Source: Onthophagus taurus
Lineage: Eukaryota; Arthropoda; Insecta; Coleoptera; Scarabaeidae
Assembly: GCF_036711975.1 (NCBI RefSeq)
Contig: NC_091966.1
Coordinates: 7,261,501-7,325,500 of the forward strand
Direction of reading: 5' to 3'
DNA: 64,000 bases
The notes under the pieces are model-generated. The model had not been told where the DNA came from and did no database searches. It saw nothing but the letters and a program-made list of their open reading frames with translations. Below are positions 55,801 to 64,000 of this stretch, one piece after another; the stretch's first letter is position 1; the number at the start of each line of letters is the position of its first letter. The position numbers and the translations under genes are program-made.

Positions 55801-57400
55801 AAAAAAATCGTCTTCAGAACTTCAGACCTTCCATTTGTCTATTATATGATAACTAACTTCAGATTTAAAATGTCACCTTTGTAATCTTCATTAAAAATCC
55901 TTTAAAATGAGTACAAACTCGACATATTTATCTTCAATACTAATGAAGTTATAGTCAACTTCCGGTTAGAAATGTCAACGTCAATTTTGACATATTTGTA
56001 ATTGTCGTGAAAAACCCTTTAAAACGAGCCCAAACATGATACGTTTAATTCCAATATTAGTCGAGATATAAGCAACTTCCGGTTTGAAATGTCAATGTCA
56101 TTTTGACAAATTCTTAATTGTTATAAAATGTCTTAAAATTTATCACAAAAACAAAAATACAATAAAAAAAATTATAAATTAAGGTTGGTATTAATATTTA
56201 ATAATTAAATTGCTATCTTCATTGTTGTTAACTTCGGATTTAACGTTTTTTTATTCAAACTTTTTTGTTTTTTGAGATAAGTGCGTCATGTTTGGACTCA
56301 CTTTAAAGGTTTTTTTAATAAAGAATACATCATGAAAAAACACCATGAAGTTGTCCATTTGTCTATTATATGATAAGTGACTTCAGGTTTAAAATGTCAA
56401 CCTCAATTTTGACATATTTGTAATCTTCATTAAAAATCCTTTAAAATGAGTACAAACTCGACATATTTATCTTCAATACTAATGAAGTTATGATCAACTT
56501 CCGGTTAGAAATGTCAACGTTAATTTTGTCATTTTTGTAATTGTCGTGAAAAATCCTTTAAAACGAGCCCAGACATGATACCTTTAATTCCAATATTAGT
56601 CTAGATATAAGCAACTTCCGGTTTGAAATGTCAATGTCAAGCAAGATAAGTCCTTGCTTATAATTTCATCCATTTACCCATTTTGAATTAAATACAACTT
56701 TTAAATCCAATTAATTATGTGTTTTTCATTAAAAAAACTAAAATTCAACGTCAATTTTGACAAGCAACTGCAATATTTGGATCTTAATCACCATGGAAAC
56801 CGAGTCGAGTTGGATAACCTTAAAATAATAAAATTTTATTTCGTTTTTTTTATTAATTTTGAAACAATTCGAATTCTTTACGATTATCTCGCATTCATAA
56901 CAAACTCGTAATTAATTTAAATCGATTCTAATTACGAGAAATAAATTTAATTTAATCCACTTACCTTATTTATAATTCCCTAGATAAACCAATTTTGAGT
57001 TAAATACAACCTTTTAAACCAATTAAGTAAGACTTTTCCTTAAAAAAAACCTAAATTTAATTTCAATTTTGACAAGCACCTGCAATATTTGGATCTTAAT
57101 CACCATGGTAACCGAGTCAAGTTGGATAATGGTTGGATAACCTAACAATAATAAAATTATAAGCGTTAATATTTCGCTTTATATTTTAATATTTTTTTAA
57201 TTTTATTTTATATCTTTTTTTTATATTTTTGTGTATTACTTCTTTAGTGAAATACACTCTATAAATAAAAACATAGAAATGTCAATTTGTGTCAATTCTT
57301 CCAATGACGTCACAGCAAAGCCTTTGCGAGGGGATACGTTCATAACAACAGCGTTCATATGGAGTTGGATAAGCTTATACAGTATGTTTACTGAACAGAC
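55801..57400. repeat. Diverged direct repeats between promoter copies
   Basis: Two blocks repeat: about 55845-56130 versus 56370-56640 (CTTCGGTT/ACTTCCGGTTAGAAATGTCAA, CATATTTATCTTCAATACTA) and about 56740-56830 versus 57045-57150 (TGCAATATTTGGATCTTAAT, CACCATGG, GTTGGATAA). No coding frame stands out. The repeats suggest repeated local duplication. Confidence 0.65.
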
Positions 57401-57878
57401 CTTGGATATACTTAGGAGAATGTGCTAATCACGTGATTTTTAAACATCACAGAAAGAAAATAACGAAAAATACTTACTTCTTATCGGTTGATAAAAAAAT
57501 GATTTTTTACTTCAAATTTTGATTATCTAAATGTCAATAATTATATAACCAAAAAAAAATCAAAATGTCAAAATAATTACTTTTAATTTGATTAAATTAT
57601 AAAAATTATATTAATTTTTTTATAATAAAGAATGAAATTTAAAAAATTAAATAAATATTTATTGAAATAATTGTAAATAACGTGATAATAATTACAGGTA
57701 CCTGTAATTGTTGGTTGATATGAGCGCATGCGCAATTTGTTTCGTCAAGTCGCGTTTGTGGTAGAGGTCTCTGAACGCGATCGCATCGTGTTTTTAAGTT
57801 CAACAACTAAAAAGTTTATTGTAAAAGAAATTGTTTTAATTGTGTCTTCTTTAAACGTTTACGAAGTGATTTATAAAT
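57401..57878 (+). promoter_or_regulatory. HDAC1 promoter and 5' leader, copy of upstream segment
   Basis: Repeats 55050-55440 of copy A, including AATCACGTGATTTTTAAACA, GCGCATGCGCAATTTG (an NRF1-like palindrome) and GGTAGAGGTCTCTGAACGCGA, then runs into the HDAC1 ATG. The CACGTG and GCGCATGCGC elements fit a constitutively used promoter. Confidence 0.55.
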
Positions 57879-57927
57879 ATGTCCACGCAACCGCACAGCA
57901 AAAAAAGGGTTTGCTATTATTACGATA
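57879..57927 (+). CDS. Rpd3: HDAC1 exon 1
   Basis: Encodes [16 protein letters not shown] plus one base. KVCYYYD is the universal start of the class I HDAC fold. Strong GTAAGT donor, phase 1. Confidence 0.88.
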
Positions 57928-59806
57928 GTAAGTAATCACATTTATCTTTAACTTAACCTTGTCACGAGTTCTTTATAAGATGGTTTTAACCGCAACTTTT
58001 TTTATGTTAGTTTATGAAAAATAACTAATTTAAATTAGTACATATTATTATTGTTATTTGGATGCGGTGTAATTTAAAGTTTTTCATGTACGGTTTTTCA
58101 TATCTAAACGCGAGAAATCCACGGTTGATTTCGGGTTACCGTAGTTTTTCTAACTGCTGATTGGTGGATTTTATTAATGGCGCCGATAATGATGCTACTT
58201 TTTACGGTGCCCTTAAAGACCCCATCATAAGTTAACCGTGGATTTCTCGTTTTTATACAATATTTTTGTAATTACCGGCTTTTTATTATCATAAATTTTT
58301 TTTAAAGGCGATATTGGAAATTATTATTATGGCCAGGGACATCCCATGAAACCCCACCGTATACGAATGACTCATAATTTGCTGTTAAATTATGGACTTT
58401 ATAGAAAAATGGAAATTTATGTAAGCATCTCTTTATATGCAATCTAAAAAATTGATTTATATCTAATAATTTTGTTAATAATAGAGGCCTCATAAAGCGA
58501 CAGCAGATGAAATGACTAAATTCCACTCGGATGACTACATAAGATTTTTGCGTTCAATTCGACCTGATAATATGTCCGAGTACAATAAGCAGATGCAACG
58601 TTTTAATGTGGGAGAAGATTGCCCCGTTTTTGATGGGCTGTACGAGTTTTGTCAATTATCAGCTGGTGGCTCTGTAGCTGCAGCTGTCAAATTAAATAAA
58701 CAAGCTTCAGAAATTTGTATTAATTGGGGTGGTGGATTGCACCATGCGAAAAAATCTGAAGCATCTGGATTTTGTTATGTTAATGATATAGTTTTGGGTA
58801 TCTTAGAATTACTCAAATATCATCAAAGAGTACTTTACATAGATATTGATGTTCACCATGGTGATGGTGTTGAGGAAGCTTTTTATACAACTGATCGTGT
58901 TATGACGGTCTCTTTTCATAAATATGGTGAATATTTTCCAGGTAAGAATTTTTATTTAATTTTAAAACTAAATAAGAATTAAAATCCAATTTATTTTATA
59001 AAGGTACTGGAGACTTGCGGGATATAGGTGCTGGAAAGGGCAAATACTACGCCGTTAATATTCCACTAAGAGATGGAATGGACGATGAATCGTACGAGAG
59101 TATATTTGTCCCCATAATCAGTAAGGTTATGGAGACTTTCCAACCTAGTGCTGTGGTGTTACAGTGCGGAGCGGACTCATTAACAGGCGACCGTTTAGGT
59201 TGTTTCAATTTAACCGTCCGCGGTCATGGAAAATGCGTCGAATTCGTCAAACGTTACGGGCTTCCATTCATGATGGTTGGCGGCGGCGGATATACAATCA
59301 GAAACGTTTCAAGGGCGTGGACGTACGAAACATCGGTTGCTTTAGGCGTAGAAATCGCCAATGAACTTCCCTACAACGACTATTTCGAATATTTCGGCCC
59401 CGATTTCAAATTACATATCAGCCCAAGCAATATGTCGAATCAAAACACACCCGAGTATTTAGAAAAAGTTAAAACACGATTATTTGAAAATTTACGAATG
59501 TTACCTCACGCGCCAGGCGTTCAAGTTCAGACAATCCCAGAAGATGCTATGAATGAAGATTCTGATAACGAAGATAAGGTTGATAAAGACGAACGATTAC
59601 CTCAAAAAGATTTGGATAAGAGAATTGTACCTGAAAATGAATTTTCCGATTCCGAGGATGAAGGAGAAGGTGGAAGGAGGGACAATCGCAGTTATAAAAG
59701 TAGGAAAAGACCTAGGTTGGAGAAAGGAATGGAAAATAAGGATAATATTTCAGACGATAAAGTCCTTAAAGACGAAATTAAACCTGAAAAAGGTATATTT
59801 ATGTAA
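57879..59806 (+). CDS. Rpd3: Class I histone deacetylase (HDAC1/Rpd3), with an apparent 1-bp deletion in exon 2
   Basis: Zn-dependent lysine deacetylase, catalytic subunit of the Sin3, NuRD and CoREST corepressor complexes. Exons 57879-57927, 58309-58420, 58485-58941 and 59004-59806. Starts [17 protein letters not shown]. The catalytic core includes [20 protein letters not shown] (active-site histidines), [20 protein letters not shown] (zinc Asp and His), [17 protein letters not shown] (second zinc Asp) and [16 protein letters not shown] (catalytic Tyr). The acidic tail has [11 protein letters not shown] and a K/R-rich stretch, as in HDAC1/2. Exon 2 encodes [20 protein letters not shown] only if one base is added around 58317-58322: as given it reads GGAATTATT where GGAAATTATT is expected, and the shifted frame stops soon after. 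The tail ending GIFM probably reads into an intron at AAAAG|GTATAT, so a last exon may be missing. Identity is certain. Confidence 0.93.
58111..58249. mobile_element. 139-bp MITE in HDAC1 intron 1
   Basis: CGAGAAATCCACGGTT at the left end and AACCGTGGATTTCTCG at the right end are perfect 16-bp inverted repeats. Noncoding interior. It lies wholly inside the 381-bp first intron. Confidence 0.8.
58309..58420 (+). CDS. Rpd3: HDAC1 exon 2, frame broken by one missing base
   Basis: The 5' part reads SDIG in the frame of exon 1, and the 3' part reads [20 protein letters not shown] in the frame of exon 3. The two frames differ by one base at the GGAATT position. Length 112 nt where 113 would keep frame. 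Confidence 0.85.
58485..58941 (+). CDS. Rpd3: HDAC1 exon 3 (active site)
   Basis: Begins [20 protein letters not shown] and carries the histidine pair and the first zinc-binding Asp-His. Ends EYFPG with donor GTAAGA, phase 1. Confidence 0.96.
59004..59806 (+). CDS. Rpd3: HDAC1 exon 4 (end of catalytic domain and acidic tail)
   Basis: Begins [18 protein letters not shown] and contains the second zinc Asp, the catalytic Tyr and the charged tail. A donor-like GTATAT at 59793 may mark the true exon end, with the last four codons and stop intronic. Confidence 0.93.
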
Positions 59807-59815
59807 TTAAAAATA

Positions 59816-60095
59816 CAGTAAAACCTCGGTATAACAGACCTTGTTAGAATGGACTTTGGAAATGACAAAATATTTTTAAGTCATACTATTAATATTATCT
59901 AATAAATCAGTATATTTAAATGTAAATGTTAGCCCTCATAGATAGAATCCAACTTGGGTTATTCCCTAAGTTGTATATTTTTATTGAACTAGAAGTGGAA
60001 CTAACACTTGACCTAGAACTAGAAACTTTTGGGTTTATCCATAACTCTCTTAAAACGGCTAAATCCGAATGTTTTTAGTTCTACTATCGATGCGA
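59816..60095 (+). mobile_element. Pogo-like terminus with one hairpin unit, immediately after HDAC1
   Basis: Starts CAGTAAAACCTCGGTATAAC next to TA, only 9 bp beyond the HDAC1 stop codon as read here. Its body reaches TTGTATATTTTTATTGAACT and one degraded TAGAACTA hairpin (about 59990-60085). Same terminus and same body type as 4.35-6.05 kb. Confidence 0.6.
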
Positions 60096-60197
60096 TAGTA
60101 TTTAAGCGAGTTATAAATTAAAAAGGAACAGAAATAAGCGATGTGGGGAGAGGAAGGTTCCGTCAAATCGGAAAAGATGGTCCTAGCACAGAATAAC

Positions 60198-60410
60198 CAG
60201 AAGTGACACTGACGTCGATTCGTTTAATGTTGGCGGCATCTCGTTTTATGACCTCGATTTAAAATCCGCCATCACATCGCGTGGATCCATAGGCGCGATG
60301 AACGCACAATAAATGAGAGAGACAACTCAATTTACCACCAATAGCAATACCTTGCTTCCTCGCAACAATATGGCGTCATATTTGGCGGGATACCGCCAGT
60401 GTCACTTCTG
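60198..60410. mobile_element. 213-bp MITE
   Basis: CAGAAGTGACACTG and CAGTGTCACTTCTG are perfect 14-bp terminal inverted repeats, flanked by related AATAA sequences. The interior contains GGCGGCATC and GCGCGATGAACG; no frame. Confidence 0.75.
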
Positions 60411-60412
60411 AA

Positions 60413-60980
60413 TAATACATTAAGCTAGAAAAACCAAATTTGGTATACGTTATGAGTGTACCAAAGGGGGCAAATTGAACTCAATTGAGGTATTTCAGAG
60501 GGTTGATTAAGGGTGATGGTACCCTACATTTTGACAGATTTTTTTTAACCTTGTGGCGGATTTAATACATTACTACTTCATTTCATATGGAATTTAATTC
60601 TAAAACTTTTCTTACTCATATTATTTTTTAAAAAACATTGTCGTTTTCATAAAACCTTGTCGTCAAATAACTTTATAACCTATTTGTCAAGTTTGACGTA
60701 CAATTGCATACCCGACTACTGAATTTTCGCTTATTTTAAGTAACTTTACGAAATACGTATCTTTGGTTATTTAAGTTTTTTATGAAAACAACAGAGTTTT
60801 TAAAAAAATAATAAGAGTATGAAAAGTTTTAGAATTAAATTCCACATGAAATGAGGTAATAATGTATTAAATCCACCAAAAGGTTAAAAAAGATTTATAA
60901 AAATTTATTTATTTACCCTTAATCAACCCTTTGAAATGCCTCAATTGGTCTCAACTTGGTTTTTCTAGCTTAATATATTA
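60413..60980. mobile_element. Foldback element with arms of about 240 bp
   Basis: The ends share ATTAAGCTAGAAAAACCAA inverted. Arms continue with TCAATTGAGG.ATTTCA.AGGG, GGATTTAATACATTA.TAC and GGAATTTAATTCTAAAACTT, each mirrored on the other side. No coding sequence. Confidence 0.8.
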
Positions 60981-61078
60981 CGAAGATATTCGATGTTTTA
61001 AAAATTTAAGACCCAACTTTGAAGGCCTATAACTGTGTCGGTTCTTATATGAATCATCCTGTATGTAGTGTAGTATAC

Positions 61079-61640
61079 AGGGTGTTTCGGTGACTCGGGG
61101 AACAAATTTAACCACATATACTAAAGTGAAAATGATGACGATTCATGTAAAAAAAAATTAGTGAAAGTCTTCAAATTTCAAAGATACAGGCCATCAAAGT
61201 TAGGAAATTTTAACACATTTTTCCAAATATCTTAAACACCATTTACAGTAATGCGCTGCAATTTGGTACAGTATAAATCAATGTGATGTAAAATCGTTAG
61301 GCAATTTATGAGTTGGATCAGTCCGCGGGAACCAAGGTGTATAGAACATAAGGTTACCCAATATCGATTCTCCTCCTCTGAGAGGCAAGGTGGGTCACTG
61401 ACGTAGCTGGTTCTATGAACAACACAACACGATGCGAGGTTTAAATATTTTATATAGACTGTACCACAGTATAGGCTCGTATAGGCTATCTTTTATTCTG
61501 ACTGTATCGAACCAGTGACGTCAATCTGCGGGGTAATAATCGATACTACAGAGGCATAGGGAATTAGGTAACCTTATGTTCTATAAACCTTGCGCGGGAA
61601 CAATGCTATACAGGCTGTTCCTAAAGTTTGTTTGCTCAGA
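61079..61640. repeat. Dispersed CAGGGTGTTTC repeat, copy with insertion
   Basis: Relative of 38227-38490, interrupted by the 260-bp element at 61333-61592. Starts next to TATA in GTATACAGGGTGTTTCGG. Confidence 0.6.
61333..61592. mobile_element. 260-bp TIR element with a 9-bp target duplication
   Basis: Ends CAAGGTGTATAGAACATAAG and CTTATGTTCTATAAACCTTG are inverted repeats extending to GGTTACC (about 26 bp, one mismatch). Exact CGCGGGAAC duplications flank it at 61324-61332 and 61593-61601. The related repeat at 38.45 kb has a single CACGGGATC followed by AATGCTAT. Nine-bp duplications suggest a Mutator-like (MULE) MITE. Confidence 0.85.
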
Positions 61641-62093
61641 ACTTTTTTGTTCTATCATAACCCTACATTTATTTTTGCAGTTTCTAATAGTAAATTTAGT
61701 TTAGAAACTTTTATTACTCTTAGATAATATTGATAAAAATCACCGTTTTCGTGTTAAATGCAAAAATGTTGGGTTCCGCTTTCAATAATAGCTAAAAAGT
61801 AATACTAAAAAGAAAGAAATCTAAGTTTTTGAACATTTTCTTTAATATTTTTTATTACTTGTCTTGTTATTTTATGTACTTTTGTGTTGTCGTTTTTTTG
61901 TTTATTAGTTGTTGATTTTTAATTTATTGTTTTTGGATTCCTTTATTAAACCAACTAAAACAAATTAAAAATGTGATTTAGCTAAATCTACACTTGGACA
62001 TGTTGCATACATAATAGTAATGACAGCTCAGTTCGATTTTCACTTTTCAATTTGGAGCCTAACATTTTAGCATTTAATACGAAAACAGTAAAA

Positions 62094-63127
62094 AATAACA
62101 CAAGTTTTTTATATAAACATAGGGTCGCAACTCTTTTGTTTTCGAGCTATCAGCTGTCGAGCCAAAAATTTACATTTTGTTTTGTATTTCGGTTGTAAGT
62201 AAACCGTAGTATATGAAACTTTGTACTTTGTATTTACTACTGGTTAAGAGCTTATTTTCAAACATACCTTAAACTACTCTAGCGCCCTCTAAGGGGATGA
62301 AATTCACCACCCCTTGATTTTGTTTATAAGAACTTATTAACGCTATGGAATATTAATTTAAAAAAATATGGGTTGTACAGCTCATTCTTTAGTGGTACTT
62401 TTTTTCTCTTTAGTATTTTCCGTAAAGTTAATAGTTTCCGTGTAAAAAAATAAAATATCGTGCCACGTACCGCTATGTGCCGCCATATTTAGATAAAATT
62501 ATTCTAAAAGTTGGCTCTGGGAACTTGTAAGTTTCATTTACGGTGAATCCTCATAATTATTGAGGTTTATTAATAATTTTTGACTATTATTAAGCAAGAG
62601 TATCAATTTTGTAATATTGTTTAAATTAACATAATTTGTTTAGACAAACACAATTAATAACACAATTAATTGGTGTTATTTAGTTAGTATTAGATCCTAG
62701 TAAGTGTACAACTTCCATAGCCAGCTATACAGAAAAAGTTTTTTTAATAATATTTAATAATAATTTTTTTACACTAAAACTACTATCTTTAAGGAAAAAC
62801 TAAAGAGACAAAAAAGTACCAATAATGAATAAGCTTTACAACCCATATTTTTTATGTTAATATTCCATAGCGTTAATAAGTTCTTATAAACAAAATGAAT
62901 GGGGTTATGAATTTCATCCCCTTAGAGGGCGCTAGGGAAATTTAAGATATGGTTGAAAATAAGGTATTAACCAGTAGTACATACATACAAAATTTCAAAT
63001 TCTACTGTTTACTTATACCCGAAATAAAAGATAAAATGTAAATTTTTGGCTCACCTTTGTTAACTCATAGCTCGAAAACAAAAGAGTTGCGACCCTATGT
63101 TTATATAAAAAAACTTGTGTTATTTTG
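62094..63127. repeat. Long inverted repeat, arms of about 320 bp, spacer of about 385 bp
   Basis: Left arm (to 62413) and right arm (from 62799) share, inverted, TATAAACATAGGGTCGCAAC, CTAGCGCCCTCTAAGGGGAT, TAAGAACTTATTAACGCTAT and AAGTACC-type blocks. It probably belongs to an element ending at GAACCACCCTGTATA near 63182. Noncoding. Confidence 0.85.
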
Positions 63128-63350
63128 GCAAGTACTACGTCCTAGTAAAGTTTCCCGATTAAAAACTGAACCACCCTGTATATAAACCTTGGGTCCCGGT
63201 GTATATTCCAGAAACAAGACGGTCGCGCCTTTTCTTCTTTATGTAGGTAAGATAAAGGAGCGACGTACTGTCTGGAACGCACCACCTTTTTTGATTGGAC
63301 GGAACCTCCTTCGTCCCGCAGAGCTTATTTCTGTTTCTTTTTAATTTACA

Positions 63351-63922
63351 ATGGGGTCATACACACTTATTAAATTTAGAGAAAATTTTTATGTCAAACG
63401 ATATATGCAAGTATATGCATGAACACAAAGTAAAAGAAATATTTTGATCAATTTTATATTTTGCGTAATTTGAAGTGAAAAATAGCAAATATTCAAACGA
63501 AATAATTTCGCGGCTTTTCTGTGACGTAGGAACCGCACTGCCTAAAACAAGTTAAATTGTCCGTTGGATAGCGCTTGCGGTGTGACAGTGTCAAAATAAA
63601 ACCATGGATGTAATAGAGTCTCTATTACATCCATGAACAAAACATAATAAACATAACCTACAAACACTCTATCTCTTTTCAATACAACCTAAATGACGTT
63701 CATCTCTTTCTCGCATTTGAGCGGGTAGCAGGGGACCCAAAAGTGAGAATCGTACGTCATCAACGCGGGAATTTTAAAAGCGCAAATGGGTATATAAATT
63801 TTCAATAATTTTTTTAACAATGACTTTGTTCGAAAATATTTTTAAAAAAAATAACGGTAACTATATTTTTATATAAACTTTCAGAAAATATAATAAAAAA
63901 AAAAGTCGTGTATGACCCCATT
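63351..63922. mobile_element. 572-bp TIR element at the window end
   Basis: ATGGGGTCATACACACTT at the left and AAGTCGTGTATGACCCCAT at the right are inverted with one indel. The interior includes an exact 16-bp-arm palindrome at 63603-63635 and GC-richer DNA with GGGACCCAAAAGTGAG. No frame is recognised. The remaining bases to 64000 are AT-rich with nothing seen. Confidence 0.7.
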
Positions 63923-64000
63923 TGTTTAAATCGCTCTAAAAAAATAGAAAGACATCTTTGAAAAACTGATAACGGTATTCAATAAACGCAATTATTTGAC

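Larger units (their letters stand above)
60108..63350. mobile_element. Outer inverted pair enclosing a nested MITE cluster
   Basis: TAAATTAAAAAGGAACAGAAATAAGC at the left and its complement near 63310-63345 are inverted, with GAGGTTCCGTC.AATC matching further in. The pair spans about 80 bp on each side. Everything between consists of smaller inverted-repeat elements, so this may be one foldback element that received several insertions. Confidence 0.5.

Overview
This is an AT-rich eukaryotic window with spliced genes (GT-AG introns of 50 bp to over 6 kb) and a dense load of old transposons. The proteins and the mariner, RTE/jockey-type LINE, hAT, P-type and foldback elements point to a holometabolous insect. 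A beetle is my best guess, by impression only; the sequence alone does not prove the order.

Five cellular or cellular-looking genes can be read. (1) 11.9-26.3 kb, plus strand: a PFTAIRE cyclin-dependent kinase (Eip63E / CDK14 family) in seven coding exons. Its two big introns hold a 0.96-kb foldback element, an array of about eleven 284-bp repeats carrying YY1/Pho-like motifs, a dead mariner and a duplicated 0.9-kb segment. (2) 35.7-42.8 kb, plus: puromycin-sensitive aminopeptidase (M1 family, four exons, complete catalytic motifs). Its third intron holds a dead LINE and a GC-rich island. (3) 43.9-50.2 kb, plus: an apparently intact THAP-domain, P-element-type transposase gene. It has a five-codon first exon and a 3.6-kb intron containing a 2.92-kb inverted-repeat element. 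(4) 54.1-54.7 kb, minus: an OSER1-like (DUF776) serine-rich protein. (5) 57.9-59.8 kb, plus: class I histone deacetylase (HDAC1/Rpd3), with an apparent 1-bp deletion in exon 2 and probably a further 3' exon not identified here. OSER1 and HDAC1 are divergent, and the promoter region between them looks duplicated.

Region by region: 1-3 kb, LINE fossils; 3.2-4.0 kb, GC-rich candidate promoter or 5'UTR of the kinase; 4.35-6.05 kb, a hairpin-repeat array ending in a pogo-like terminus; 6-11.8 kb, AT-rich with a dead mariner; 11.9-26.3 kb, kinase gene; 26.3-35.6 kb, AT-rich intergenic DNA with MITEs, LINE fossils and a pyrimidine-rich block; 35.7-42.8 kb, aminopeptidase; 43-54 kb, transposase gene and nested elements lying between two copies of one intergenic repeat; 54-60 kb, OSER1 and HDAC1; 59.8-64 kb, a pile-up of nested foldback/MITE elements.

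The most unusual content is (a) the intact P-type transposase gene, (b) a family of about 110-bp near-palindromic hairpin units seen at several loci and inside two different transposon types, and (c) two insertions whose boundaries are given by uninterrupted paralogous copies inside this same window. I saw no tRNA, rRNA or CRISPR array by eye. All splice sites are predictions from protein-family continuity and GT-AG signals.
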